DNA from: Pseudobdellovibrionaceae bacterium
GTDB taxonomy: Bacteria > Bdellovibrionota > Bdellovibrionia > Bdellovibrionales > UBA1609
Assembly: GCA_947444305.1 (NCBI GenBank)
Contig: CANEZP010000007.1
Location: 1 to 64,000 of the forward strand
Reading direction: 5' to 3'
Length of the DNA: 64,000 nt
The notes below the pieces were generated by a model, which saw only the letters and a program-made list of their open reading frames with translations, ran no database searches and had not been told where the DNA came from. The translations under genes were made by a program, and so were the position numbers. This document shows positions 16,391-25,482 of the stretch, in pieces (within the stretch, counting starts at the first letter, position 1; each line of letters opens with the position of its first letter).

Positions 16391-16708
16391 ATGCGGATTC
16401 TCATGCTCGCGCTTATCCTGCTGGGCGCGGCCTGCACCAAAAAAGAAACGAAAGTCGCTTCACCGGTTGAAGAGGGGAAGCGACTCTACGCCGTTCATTG
16501 CACGGCCTGCCACGCCGCCGACCCTAAGAAAGACGGGGCGGTGGGGCCTTCAAATTGGGGCAGCAGCCTCGAGCTGCTCGAACGTAAACTTGTCCACGGC
16601 GATTACCCTCCGGGGTATACGCCCAAGCGGCCGACCAGGGTGATGGTCCAATTGCCCTTCCTTAAAGATCAGATTCCTAATCTGCATGCGTACTTGAATT
16701 CCCCCTGA
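16391..16708 (+). CDS. Small lipoprotein cytochrome c
   Basis: 105 aa. The signal peptide ends in the lipobox LLGAAC (Cys15), so the protein should be membrane-anchored in the periplasm. One heme-binding motif, CTACH, is at 37-41; a methionine in RVMVQLPFLKD is a plausible sixth ligand. Position 13 bp after the PuuD-like gene suggests it is the detached electron-transfer domain of that enzyme, passing electrons to the respiratory chain. Confidence 0.85.
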   Translation: MRILMLALILLGAACTKKETKVASPVEEGKRLYAVHCTACHAADPKKDGAVGPSNWGSSLELLERKLVHGDYPPGYTPKRPTRVMVQLPFLKDQIPNLHAYLNSP

Positions 16709-16738
16709 TTTTTCTTAAACTTCTAGGTGGGGGTACAC

Positions 16739-17938
16739 ATGTTTCAGTTCGGAATCGAGCGCCTGCTTAATGAAAGTGATCTACAAGAAAAATTGATCGA
16801 TAAGCGTCTGGCTTTTTTAGGCCATCCCGCGAGCGTCACGCAAGAGTTGAAGCACTCGCTCGATCTGCTCTCCCTCAATCCGAAATTTAAAATCGTCGCG
16901 GCCTTCGGCCCCCAACACGGCATGCGCGGCGAAAAACAAGACAACATGATCGAAAGCGACGATTACGTCGATCCCGTATTGGGCATTCCCGTTTACTCAC
17001 TCTACGGCAAGGTTCGCCGCCCGACGCCCGCGATGATGAAGGGTTGGGATGTCTTGCTCATCGATATGCAAGACGTCGGCTGCCGCATCTACACCTTCCT
17101 GACGACCTTGTTTTACATGATGGACGCGGTCGCCGGCACGAGCCAGGAGATCTGGGTTCTTGATCGCCCAAATCCCGCCGGCCGCGAGATCGAAGGGCAC
17201 ACGCTCGACATGAAGTTCGAAAGCTTCGTCGGCGCGGCACCCGTGCCCATGCGCCACGGTTTAACTTTGGGCGAAGCCGCCCTCTGGTACCGCGATCACA
17301 AAAAGATGAAGATCAATTTGCACGTCGTCGGCATGAAAGACTACCGCCCGAAAGACGTCCCGAACTACGGCTGGCCGCAAGTGGCCTGGGTCAATCCTTC
17401 GCCAAACATCCCGCGCGTTAGCTGCACGCGCGTTTATCCCGGCACGGTGTTGATCGAAGGTTCGAATATTTCCGAAGGCCGCGGGACGACAGTGCCGCTC
17501 GAAATTTTCGGTCTGCCCAAGATCGACATGAACGTTGTTTTAAAAGAAATGCAGAGCATGGCGCCCGAATGGCTCGAAGGCTGCGTGATCCGACCGGCGT
17601 TTTACGAGCCGACCTTTCACAAGTTCAAAGGTGAACTCGTCTCGGCTTTGCAAGTTCACGTCGACGGGCATTTCTATAATCCGCAAACGTTTAAACCTTA
17701 TCGCTTGGTGAATTTGTTTTTCAAAGCCGTTCACCGCGTGAAGCCCGACTTCGAAATCTGGCGTCAACCGCCCTACGAGTACGAAGAAAAACACATGCCC
17801 ATCGACATCTTGTCCGGCCACTCGATGCTTCGCGATTGGGTCGCGCAAGCCAAACCCAACATCAAAGACTGGGACGAATCCCTACGTAAAGACGAATCCG
17901 CCTGGGAAGAAGAACGCCGCGAATTCCTACTCTACTAA
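16739..17938 (+). CDS. namZ: NamZ-type exo-beta-N-acetylmuramidase (DUF1343, GH171)
   Basis: 399 aa from the ATG at 16739, with GGTGGGGG upstream. Family blocks are evident: FGPQHGMRGEKQDN, YSLYGKVRRPT, LLIDMQDVGCRIYTFLTT, VLDRPNPAGREIEG, and a C-terminal domain ending LRDWV. NamZ cleaves terminal MurNAc from cell-wall fragments. No signal peptide is present, so it probably acts in the cytoplasm on imported muropeptide sugars, unlike secreted homologues. This may serve recycling of own or prey peptidoglycan (inference). Confidence 0.85.
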   Translation: MFQFGIERLLNESDLQEKLIDKRLAFLGHPASVTQELKHSLDLLSLNPKFKIVAAFGPQHGMRGEKQDNMIESDDYVDPVLGIPVYSLYGKVRRPTPAMMKGWDVLLIDMQDVGCRIYTFLTTLFYMMDAVAGTSQEIWVLDRPNPAGREIEGHTLDMKFESFVGAAPVPMRHGLTLGEAALWYRDHKKMKINLHVVGMKDYRPKDVPNYGWPQVAWVNPSPNIPRVSCTRVYPGTVLIEGSNISEGRGTTVPLEIFGLPKIDMNVVLKEMQSMAPEWLEGCVIRPAFYEPTFHKFKGELVSALQVHVDGHFYNPQTFKPYRLVNLFFKAVHRVKPDFEIWRQPPYEYEEKHMPIDILSGHSMLRDWVAQAKPNIKDWDESLRKDESAWEEERREFLLY

Positions 17939-18042
17939 AAGGCGCCCCCCACTCCCGGACATGGGCCGGGCCCCGGAGCTTCGAACATCACCACAAGAAA
18001 TTCGCGTGAGGCCGCTCGCCTATTTAGGACACTCAGCATTCC

Positions 18043-18092
18043 GTGCCGGAATATCCGCACGGTAATTCTATTGTGCGGATATATCCGCACGG
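18043..18092. repeat. Two palindromic GTGCGGATATATCCGCAC-type sites 30 bp apart
   Basis: The second site (18073-18090) is an 18-bp perfect palindrome. The first (18043-18062 with its CGG tail) matches it at 17 of 20 positions. They lie in a 251-bp gap between convergent genes, so a promoter operator is unexpected. They could be REP-like elements or sites in an unannotated transcript. Confidence 0.6.
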
Positions 18093-18157
18093 AAGGCTGA
18101 GGGGGGTTGGGAGAGGGTTTTGGGGTCGCGTCAGGCAAGGCGGAACGAAGCGCCAAG

Positions 18158-18180
18158 CCGGAATTAAGCAGCAATTCCGG
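18158..18180 (-). other. Hairpin downstream of the histidine kinase gene
   Basis: CCGGAATT and AATTCCGG form a perfect 8-bp stem around a 7-base loop just after the kinase stop on the minus strand. There is no T-run, so termination is only possible, not shown. Confidence 0.35.
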
Positions 18181-18189
18181 CCGAGGGCC

Positions 18190-19365
18190 TTAGGCCGCCG
18201 GGTCGCCGATGTTTTCAGAGCGCGGGCGGTAGAGGGCAGGATCCATGATTTTCTCTTTGGGCAGTTCGACCCAGAAAGTGGAGCCGACGCCCTCGACCGA
18301 TGTCAGCTGGAGCTTGCCGCCCATGCCTTCGCTCAGTTTGCGGCTGATCGGCATGCCTAAGCCCGTGCCGTTGTGGTGATCGGCCATTTGGCCCACGGTT
18401 TCGAATTCGTTAAAGACTTTATCGAATTGATCGGCGGGGATACCGCGGCCGGTGTCCTCAACGTAAAGGCGGATGTGATCGACTTCGTCGGTGAAGTGAA
18501 CGCGCACGGTGCCGCCGGGGCGGTTGTACTTGATCGCGTTGTTGATGATGTTCGAGGCGATTTGTTTCAAGCGAAGTTCGTCGTAGTAGGCGAGCAACTC
18601 TTGCGGCGGACTTTCGATCTTCAGGGTGACCTTATGGGTCTCGGCCATGCTTTGAAAATTGTGGACGATGTTGCCGACCAGTTTTTCCGGATTATGCTGC
18701 TCGAGATAAAAATCCATTTTGCCGGCTTGGATTTTTGCGAAATCAAGAATGTCGTTAACTAATTCCTGTAGATGAATGCCCTGATCGTGAATCATATCGA
18801 TGAATTCGCGCATCTCTTCGGGCGAATCGTAGAGTCCCATTTTTAAAATCTCGGCGCTGGCGACCATCGCCGAAAGCGGCGTGCGCAGCTCGTGCGTGGT
18901 CAGCGCGATGAATTTATTCTTGGCAAGATCGAGTTCCCGCAAGGCCCGGTTCTGTTTTAATAATTCTTCGTAAGTGGCTTTGATCTCGGCTTGCTTAGCG
19001 ATGATGTCGCGTTGAAGTTTCTTTTGCAAAGTTACGTCTTGCAACATCAGCAGGTGAGCCGCGTGCCCATCGACCTCGAGTTTGCGGACGCCGACGTTGC
19101 CGATGAAGGAACTCTCAGTGGTGCGGATGACGATGTCGTGGTAAAGGCCGTCGGCCGCCAAGATGTCTTGCGCGAAACTCTTCAACGGTGGCTTATCGCT
19201 CGCGGGAACCATGCCCGATATGGTCGGCGTCGCGGTGCCTAGCATGTTCTTAGCCATCGGGTTAATGAACAAGCAATCGCCGTTCGCCTGATCAAAAACC
19301 ACGATGCCGAACATCGCGCCTTGCGCCACTTCTTCGTACAAATGGGGGAGGAAACCGGGCTTCAC
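18190..19365 (-). CDS. PAS-domain sensor histidine kinase
   Basis: 391 aa, GTG start overlapping the HDOD stop (GTGA). Residues ~10-115 resemble a PAS domain (FGIVVFDQANGDCLFIN), then a coiled coil, HisKA with phospho-acceptor His158 (TTHELRTPLS), and HATPase_c with N box NNAIKYNRPGG, G1 box DTGRGIP and G2 box GTGLGMPI. No transmembrane helix is visible, so it senses a cytoplasmic signal. As last gene of an RR-HDOD-HK operon it probably phosphorylates the coupled response regulator. Confidence 0.9.
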   Translation of the reverse strand: MKPGFLPHLYEEVAQGAMFGIVVFDQANGDCLFINPMAKNMLGTATPTISGMVPASDKPPLKSFAQDILAADGLYHDIVIRTTESSFIGNVGVRKLEVDGHAAHLLMLQDVTLQKKLQRDIIAKQAEIKATYEELLKQNRALRELDLAKNKFIALTTHELRTPLSAMVASAEILKMGLYDSPEEMREFIDMIHDQGIHLQELVNDILDFAKIQAGKMDFYLEQHNPEKLVGNIVHNFQSMAETHKVTLKIESPPQELLAYYDELRLKQIASNIINNAIKYNRPGGTVRVHFTDEVDHIRLYVEDTGRGIPADQFDKVFNEFETVGQMADHHNGTGLGMPISRKLSEGMGGKLQLTSVEGVGSTFWVELPKEKIMDPALYRPRSENIGDPAA

Positions 19366-20252
19366 TGCGGACCCCCGAGCACGCGTAAGAAATCCGAAGC
19401 CTTGTCTAAATTGCCGCGGATCTCGCTAAGCAACGGCTTCAGATGTTTTTCGGGATCGAGGGTCAAGCGCTCCATCACGTCTTTCGGCGCACCGAGCACA
19501 CGTTCGTGACCGGACTTGCCGAACTTCATCGCGTGGGTCAAAAGATTTGCTAAGAAAACGATGTCCACGTTGCGGTGAAGATCGGCCGCGATATCTCCGC
19601 GTTGATTAAGGTCTTTGCTATGGTGATGCGCGATCGTGGCCTGGATGGTGACCGGCAGCTTCCATTTTTGCGCAAGCGCTTGGCCGATCTCGGTGTGCGA
19701 AGGCAAACCCAGCGCGGCTTCCGCTTCGAAGTAAGAAACATTATTCTTTTGCGCGTGCTCGACGATGCCGAGCATGGTTTCGGATTCCAGCGTGTACAAC
19801 GCGACCTTACCCATATCGTGGACGAGCCCGCACGTGAACAAATCAGCCGGGGTCGGGTGGCTCACGAATTTCGCGATCGTTTCGGCGGTAATGCCGGTTC
19901 CGATCGCGTGCTTCCAGAATTCATTCATGTCGAACTTTTGCGGGCCTTTGGTTTCGAGCGCTTTTAAGATCGATGCGCCAAGGACCAGTTGGTTTACGGT
20001 GTCGAAGCCGATGTAGCCGATCGCGCGTGCGAGTGAACTTACGCCACCGGGAATCGCGTAGTACGCCGAATTGACCATCTTCAAAACCTTTGAGGTCAGG
20101 CCTTGATCGTTGGCCATGATCTTCTCGACGTCGTTGGTCGACGACATCGGATCATTGATCACGCGGCTGAGTTCGTAAACGATCGACGGCAGGGAAGGCA
20201 GATCTTCGAGCCGGGCGACGATGGTTTCGGAAGTGATGGCCTTCGCGTTCAT
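19362..20252 (-). CDS. HDOD-domain signalling protein
   Basis: 296 aa. HDOD (a degenerate HD-type domain) spans most of it: ARLEDLPSLPSIVYELSRVINDP, then MVNSAYYAIPGGVSSLARAIGYIGFDTVNQLVLG (quoted as landmarks), and LVHDMGKVAL with an HD pair. HDOD proteins are regulatory partners of two-component and c-di-GMP systems in many bacteria. It starts one base before the response-regulator stop ends (TAATG) and shares GTGA with the kinase, so the three are translated together. Confidence 0.85.
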   Translation of the reverse strand: MNAKAITSETIVARLEDLPSLPSIVYELSRVINDPMSSTNDVEKIMANDQGLTSKVLKMVNSAYYAIPGGVSSLARAIGYIGFDTVNQLVLGASILKALETKGPQKFDMNEFWKHAIGTGITAETIAKFVSHPTPADLFTCGLVHDMGKVALYTLESETMLGIVEHAQKNNVSYFEAEAALGLPSHTEIGQALAQKWKLPVTIQATIAHHHSKDLNQRGDIAADLHRNVDIVFLANLLTHAMKFGKSGHERVLGAPKDVMERLTLDPEKHLKPLLSEIRGNLDKASDFLRVLGGPQ

Positions 20253-20650
20253 TAAGCGGCCGGCGCTTTCGGGAAAACTTTGTTCGGGAAGAGTGCCTTC
20301 ATCGAAGTTTGCACGCGCGTGAACGAGATGGGTTTTAAAATGTACCCGCTTACGTTCAAAGCCTTAGCGCGTTCGATATAATCTTTCTCGGAAACGGCGG
20401 TGATCAAGATCACGGGCAAAGACTTGAGATTTTCCTGCCCGCGGACTTTGCGCAGCAACTCAAGACCGTCCATCCCGGGCATCATGATGTCCGAAATCAA
20501 AAGTTTAACGTCGTGTTTGTCTGAAGTTAAGGCCTCAAAAGCTTCGAGGCCGTTTTCGCAAGCGACGACCCGGAAGCCCAGCTTCTCGAGCAGGTGAGTG
20601 AGGATCTTGCGGTTCGGTGGTGAATCTTCGGCGAGTACGATCGTTTCCAT
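20252..20650 (-). CDS. Single-domain response regulator (CheY-like)
   Basis: 132 aa consisting only of a receiver domain. The acidic pocket is AEDS near residues 7-10, the phospho-acceptor is Asp54 in ISDIMMPGMDG, and the conserved Thr and Lys appear in LITAV and LKPIS. With no output domain it must act through partners, most simply the coupled HDOD protein. It is first in a minus-strand operon of three. Confidence 0.9.
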   Translation of the reverse strand: METIVLAEDSPPNRKILTHLLEKLGFRVVACENGLEAFEALTSDKHDVKLLISDIMMPGMDGLELLRKVRGQENLKSLPVILITAVSEKDYIERAKALNVSGYILKPISFTRVQTSMKALFPNKVFPKAPAA

Positions 20651-20735
20651 ACGAACATTTCGGAATTTCGCGCGCGCGTATTTAATTTTTGCGGGGCCCG
20701 GTGTTTCAATCCGGTACAGGATCTTAGACCTAATT

Positions 20736-21233
20736 TTACTTGAGGAAATTTTTAAGCGAGGCTTGGCTCTTCTTCACTTTGGCGGTCATGTTTTTTTGAT
20801 GTTTTTCGAGCGCGCGGGTTAACTTTTGGTCACCGGCGCTGGCTAAGATCCGCACCGCCAGCAGGCCCGCGTTGTGCGAATTGTCGACCGCGACCGTGGC
20901 GACGGGCACGCCCTTAGGCATCTGGGCGATCGAAAGTAGGCTGTCGAGTCCGTTAAGTTTATTGATGGCGACCGGGACGCCGATGACCGGCAAGGTGGTC
21001 ATCGAAGCGACCATGCCGGGTAGGTGGGCCGCGCCGCCCGCACCCGCGATGATGATTTTCAAACCGCGTGTTTGCGCTCCCTTTGCGTAATCCACCATGA
21101 GGTCGACGGTTCGGTGCGCCGACACGATTTTGATTTCGAATTTCACACCGAAAGATTTAAGGACTTCGCCCGCTTCCGTCATGACTTTCAAATCACTTTG
21201 GCTGCCCATGATAATTCCGACTTGCGTTTTCAC
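20736..21233 (-). CDS. purE: 5-(carboxyamino)imidazole ribonucleotide mutase, PurE
   Basis: 165 aa from a GTG at 21233 that overlaps the purK stop (GTGA). Class I PurE blocks are present: [36 protein letters not shown] and [17 protein letters not shown]. It converts N5-CAIR to CAIR in purine synthesis. A longer reading frame upstream has no support. Pairing with PurK is the normal bacterial arrangement, though purE second is less usual. Confidence 0.95.
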   Translation of the reverse strand: MKTQVGIIMGSQSDLKVMTEAGEVLKSFGVKFEIKIVSAHRTVDLMVDYAKGAQTRGLKIIIAGAGGAAHLPGMVASMTTLPVIGVPVAINKLNGLDSLLSIAQMPKGVPVATVAVDNSHNAGLLAVRILASAGDQKLTRALEKHQKNMTAKVKKSQASLKNFLK

Positions 21234-22330
21234 AGCTTGAAGTCCTTTCGCCATTGCAGCGCTTTGGTGAGCGCTTTTTTTGGTGAAGCTTCGGTCACGT
21301 TGATGTGCCCGAGTTTGCGGCCGGCGCGGTTCTCGCTTTTGCCGTACCAATGGAGTTTACCCTTCGGGGCGCGAGACAACTGCACTTCGCCGTTGCCGTC
21401 GCCGAGTAGGTTGACCATCGCGAAAGCTTTCTTAAGCTGTTCAACTTTCGGCAGCGGTAAGCCCAAACCTGCGCGGACATGATATTCAAATTGGCTGCAG
21501 GTGAGCGCATCTTGCGAGTAGTGGGCCGAGTTGTGTACGCGCGGCGCGAGTTCATTGACGACCAAACCTTTCGGGGTGTCGAACAGCTCAACCGCTAAGA
21601 TCCCGACGTAATCGATTTTCTCCATCATCACGCGGACCTTTTTGGTGAGCGCGCCGAGCTTCGTATGCGTGACCGGACCGGTCACCGAGAAACAGCGGGA
21701 GTTCACCTGAACGCTTTCGACCAGCGGCAATTGCAAGAAGTCGCCGTTCTTGCCCCTGACGAACGAAACCGCGAGCTCACGCTTAAAATCAACGAAGGCC
21801 TCGGCGATGAAGCCGTGCGAAGTTTTTTGCAAAATCATCGGGTCGTGTTCGCCGTTCTTGACGACGAAGGTGCCGTAACCGTCGTAGCCGAAGCGGCGTT
21901 GTTTCAGCACGAAACTGTTCTTAAATTTTTCGATGGCGCCGGTGAGATCCGCTTTATTCCCGACCGTAATCCACGGGCTGGTCGCAATGCCGAAGCGATC
22001 GAGCATCTGTTTTTGCGTCAATCGGTCCTGGATATTTTCGATCGCCTTGAGGTTCGGGAACACGTAGACCGACTTCGGCAGGCAGTTGGTCAGTTTCGGA
22101 ATGTCGACAAATTCGCTTTCAAAAGTGAGTGCGCGTAAATCGCCGAGGAACTTGCGCAGATCATTCTCATCCGACAAGGCCCCGAGCCGTGTTTGCCCAA
22201 CCACTTGCGCCGCCGGATCGTTCGCCTGGGGAGTTAGGACCGCAACGCTGATCCCGAGCGGGAAAGCGTCTAAGGCCAACATGCGTGCGAGTTGTCCCCC
22301 GCCTAAGATTCCTAAGTCTATTTTGTTCAC
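21230..22330 (-). CDS. purK: N5-carboxyaminoimidazole ribonucleotide synthase, PurK
   Basis: 366 aa ATP-grasp enzyme, GTG start. It begins with the PurK nucleotide-fold signature [18 protein letters not shown], then the ATP-grasp core ([17 protein letters not shown]), GILAVELF and [17 protein letters not shown]. It makes N5-CAIR from AIR, bicarbonate and ATP and hands it to the coupled PurE. Confidence 0.95.
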   Translation of the reverse strand: MNKIDLGILGGGQLARMLALDAFPLGISVAVLTPQANDPAAQVVGQTRLGALSDENDLRKFLGDLRALTFESEFVDIPKLTNCLPKSVYVFPNLKAIENIQDRLTQKQMLDRFGIATSPWITVGNKADLTGAIEKFKNSFVLKQRRFGYDGYGTFVVKNGEHDPMILQKTSHGFIAEAFVDFKRELAVSFVRGKNGDFLQLPLVESVQVNSRCFSVTGPVTHTKLGALTKKVRVMMEKIDYVGILAVELFDTPKGLVVNELAPRVHNSAHYSQDALTCSQFEYHVRAGLGLPLPKVEQLKKAFAMVNLLGDGNGEVQLSRAPKGKLHWYGKSENRAGRKLGHINVTEASPKKALTKALQWRKDFKL

Positions 22331-22382
22331 GGAGGCACAATATCGTCTTGTGGCATGATCCTCAAAGCTTTAGGTTGGGCGG

Positions 22383-23450
22383 ATGAACGTCACGCCGTCT
22401 TTTATGCAGCACGCCAGGCCCATCCTCGGTGGTCAGGTGAATTTTCCGGTAAGCCTCGCGCCGATGGTGGGACTCTCGCACGTGGCGCTGCGTTTGATGG
22501 TGATGAAATACTTGCCCGAAGGCGCCGTCACTTTCTGGCCGACGGAGATGCTCTCGTCATGGCGGCTCCAGCGTGAGGTTTTGGGCAACACCGCCGAAAC
22601 TTACCGCTGCGCGAGCGAAACTCACTTGGTTCCGCAAATTTTAGGCAACGAAGAAGCGCCGATCGCCGAGAGCGTGAAACGTTTGGTGGATTGGGGCGCG
22701 GTGGGCGTCGACATCAACATGGGTTGCCCGGTGAACAAAGCGCTTAAGCACAATTACGGCGTGGCGCTGATGGGTGACGCCGGTTACGCGGCCGAAGTGG
22801 TGCGTATGACCAAACGCAATTCGAGCGTCCCGGTCTCGGTGAAGCTGCGCGCGGGTTTGCAAAACGACGAAGAGTTTTTGATTCGCTTCGTGAAAGGCTT
22901 GGCCGACGCCGGTGCCGACTGGGTCACTCTACATCCGCGCATCGGCGCGATGAAGCGGCGGGGCGCGGCCGACTGGCGGCAGATTCGTTTGGTGCGCGAT
23001 TCGGTTTCGATTCCCGTCGTCGGTAACGGCGATGTGCAATGCCTCGACGACGTTTTCGCGATGCTCGACATCGGTGGCTGCGACAACGTCATGATCGGCC
23101 GTGGCCTCGCGGCGAGACCGTGGCTGTTGTGGCAAGTGGGCGAACGCTTAGGTTTTGCGCCACCGCCCGGCATGACCGGCCGCGCTCCCTCGACTCCCGA
23201 AGAAGAAGGCGCCGAGTTCGGTAAATCCTGTGGGCATTTTTTAAGTTTGCTCGAGAAATATTATACGTTCGAAGAAGGCTTCAAACGTTTCAAATTTTAT
23301 TTGCGCATGGTCTGCGGCTGGCTCGAGTTCGGCCATTTTCTTTTCGCGTCGACGTCGAAAGCCAAAGACTACGCGCAACTGCGTGAGGCCTTAGAAAAGT
23401 TTTTCTCAGGCCCGCAATCTATGGTGCTCCGTACTAACTTGCGAGAGTGA
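22383..23450 (+). CDS. tRNA-dihydrouridine synthase (Dus family)
   Basis: 355 aa FMN-dependent TIM barrel: LAPMVGLSHVALRLM at the N-terminus, catalytic Cys in INMGCPVNK, then VSVKLRAG, LHPR and VVGNGDV...VMIGRGLAARPWL. It reduces uridine in tRNA D-loops. The target position cannot be assigned with confidence; it is not a close copy of the DusC-like enzyme at 26088. The 3' end abuts the accessory Rhs segment, whose frame starts inside this stop codon. Confidence 0.9.
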   Translation: MNVTPSFMQHARPILGGQVNFPVSLAPMVGLSHVALRLMVMKYLPEGAVTFWPTEMLSSWRLQREVLGNTAETYRCASETHLVPQILGNEEAPIAESVKRLVDWGAVGVDINMGCPVNKALKHNYGVALMGDAGYAAEVVRMTKRNSSVPVSVKLRAGLQNDEEFLIRFVKGLADAGADWVTLHPRIGAMKRRGAADWRQIRLVRDSVSIPVVGNGDVQCLDDVFAMLDIGGCDNVMIGRGLAARPWLLWQVGERLGFAPPPGMTGRAPSTPEEEGAEFGKSCGHFLSLLEKYYTFEEGFKRFKFYLRMVCGWLEFGHFLFASTSKAKDYAQLREALEKFFSGPQSMVLRTNLRE

Positions 23451-24886
23451 TTATTTTTTTGCCAAAAACGGCCGGTACTCTAACGAACACGTTAAGTGCG
23501 GTCACGGGACAGCTATCGTCAAATATCCTCGGTAATTCTTCCGAAACTTTTGCTTACGACTCAACGTACGGCGAACTTTCGACCTACCGCCATTTATATT
23601 CAGGCAATCAGACCTACAAAGAAGTTTACGGCAGAGATCTGTTGGGGCGGATTACATCCCGAGATGTTACAAACGGCAGCGTTTTGACGGAGTATGACTA
23701 TGTCTATGACACTTCCGGCCGCCTGAGCGAGGTATGGACGGGAGGCGTCCTGACTAGGACTTATAATTATTCGCTTAACAGCAACCGGTCTTCCGTTGTT
23801 CAAGGTTCGACGACGACATCAGCAACGTACGACAACCAAGACAGAATTTTAACCTACGGTAACTACTCATTCACTTACAACGCCCGGGGTGAATTAAGCG
23901 GTCGCACGCAGAGTGGCAGCGTTGAGGCCTTCACTTACGCTTATAATTCATTGGGCGCGATGGCGGGAATGACTCGTACATACGCTTCCGGTGCTACGAC
24001 GTTAACGGACTCGTACACTTATAGAAATGATTCTTTTGGCAATCGCATAGACATTCTAAAAGGAAGCACGCTTCAAAAACGTTATATCTATGACGAGAAG
24101 CGCCGGCTCATCGCTGAATTGAACAGTTCGGGAAATCTGGTCGCGCGCTTCGTCTACTTGAACAATTCTCATTCGCCGGATTACATGATCAAGAGCAATA
24201 TCAAATACCGTTTCGTTCATGATCATGTGGGTAGCATCGTCGCCGTTGTTCATTCCACTACCGGCGCGATTGCTTCATCAATATCCTACGATGAATTTGG
24301 AAAAATTATTTCCTCGACGGCATTGAATTTCCAGCCTTTCGGTTTCGCCGGAGGTTTGCGAGACGATGCGACGGGCTTCGTGCGGTTTGGTGCTCGGGAT
24401 TATGATCCGGAGACGGGACATTGGGCCAGCAAAGATCCGATCCTCTTTGGCGCGGGGGATACGAACCTTTACGGTTATGTGATGAACGATCCCATCAACC
24501 TGATCGATCCCAGCGGTCTCAAGCCAGGGGACAAATTCAAAACCCCCGACGCCGCCGCTCGTGATGCGATAAATTATATCAATCCGACTTCCAGAAGAGA
24601 AAATCGCGAATACAGCGGAAGCATCTTTAAAGATCCGTCGGGAAATTTCTTCGCAACCGATCCGACCGGTGGAGACGAAAATTCCAGCCGAATTCCGATT
24701 CAGCCGGGTAATTTTCCAGCGGGTATCTATCACACTCATGGTGGTCCTTCGCCTGGCGCTGAAAATTTCTCAGGTCCGGATATTGATGGCGCAGATTGGA
24801 TTGGCCGCCCGTCATGGCTTGGTACACCCTCTGGAAACATTCTAAAATACGACCCCAATTCCAAGAAGACATCACGTTGCCCATAA
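23447..24886 (+). CDS. N-terminally truncated Rhs repeat protein with C-terminal JAMM-like toxin domain (DUF4329 type)
   Basis: 479 aa. Residues ~10-330 are Rhs/YD repeats (YDTSGRLSEV, YDEKRRLIAEL, YDEFGK). The Rhs core end is ARDYDPETGHWASKDPI then LYGYVMNDPINLIDPSGL (~315-358), which marks the usual boundary before a variable toxin tip. The tip has HTHG at 429-432 with S442 and D445, fitting HxH-x10-SxxD of JAMM/JAB metallopeptidases. No signal peptide or N-terminal sheath is present and the frame starts inside the dus stop without a ribosome site. It may be an orphan or displaced Rhs tip rather than a complete effector. Base composition is AT-richer than its neighbours. Confidence 0.75.
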   Translation: MIIFLPKTAGTLTNTLSAVTGQLSSNILGNSSETFAYDSTYGELSTYRHLYSGNQTYKEVYGRDLLGRITSRDVTNGSVLTEYDYVYDTSGRLSEVWTGGVLTRTYNYSLNSNRSSVVQGSTTTSATYDNQDRILTYGNYSFTYNARGELSGRTQSGSVEAFTYAYNSLGAMAGMTRTYASGATTLTDSYTYRNDSFGNRIDILKGSTLQKRYIYDEKRRLIAELNSSGNLVARFVYLNNSHSPDYMIKSNIKYRFVHDHVGSIVAVVHSTTGAIASSISYDEFGKIISSTALNFQPFGFAGGLRDDATGFVRFGARDYDPETGHWASKDPILFGAGDTNLYGYVMNDPINLIDPSGLKPGDKFKTPDAAARDAINYINPTSRRENREYSGSIFKDPSGNFFATDPTGGDENSSRIPIQPGNFPAGIYHTHGGPSPGAENFSGPDIDGADWIGRPSWLGTPSGNILKYDPNSKKTSRCP

Positions 24887-24905
24887 AGACATCACGTTGC
24901 CCATA
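24866..24905 (+). repeat. Exact 20-bp tandem duplication across the Rhs stop codon
   Basis: AAGACATCACGTTGCCCATA occurs twice head to tail. The first copy supplies the last codons of the Rhs tip, and the stop lies at the junction. Either copy alone would still give a stop, so the coding end is unchanged. Confidence 0.85.
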
Positions 24906-24917
24906 ATAGGAGTGCAA

Positions 24918-25277
24918 ATGTCATTGAATTCAATCTTGTGCGTCCTTTCAATGTTTGCCGCCATTTCCCTTAAGGCGATGGCGAGCGGACCAGATTGCTC
25001 GGTAAAATTGAACACGCGAGCCGCTAAATTTGTTGATGAGGTAGTAAAAGCCTCAAACGCTAAGACCTTGGAGGCCATCAAGAGTTCGAAAGAAAGTGAT
25101 CTCATTCAGTTTCATCACGACTATGGATTGTGGATCAGAAACAAGTGGCTTAGAAGTGGCAAATCAAGCCAGCAAATAGTCGAAGCCGTTACCGGTGATA
25201 AAAAGTCAGATCTAGATTCGGCGAGTCAGAGAACAATTGAACATGTCTGGTGCCGCATGAAAAAGGATAGTGCCTAA
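24918..25277 (+). CDS. Candidate immunity protein for the Rhs tip (exported, DUF6794-like)
   Basis: 119 aa from the ATG at 24918, which has AGGAG six bases upstream. A signal peptide (to about MASG) puts it in the periplasm. The C-terminal half, around FHHDYGLWIRNKWLRSG and HVWCRMKKD, resembles DUF6794, small proteins often found beside toxin tips. Its position 31 bp after the Rhs tip gives the standard effector-immunity layout. The immunity role is inferred from location only. Confidence 0.55.
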   Translation: MSLNSILCVLSMFAAISLKAMASGPDCSVKLNTRAAKFVDEVVKASNAKTLEAIKSSKESDLIQFHHDYGLWIRNKWLRSGKSSQQIVEAVTGDKKSDLDSASQRTIEHVWCRMKKDSA

Positions 25278-25482
25278 ATTGTGCCATAAAAATTCACAAG
25301 ATCAGGAAAATTTGGACAAAAACCAACTTGGGAACCTTGCACTCACAACAAAATCACTGCAACCGCGCAGTCGTTGTGGATAAGTAAGGATCGGAGAGGA
25401 CGAGGTATTAAAACTGAAAAAGATCCTAGAAATTTTGGCTTAACCGATTGTCCTGATAGCGGGCTATACCCTGACCACAGTA

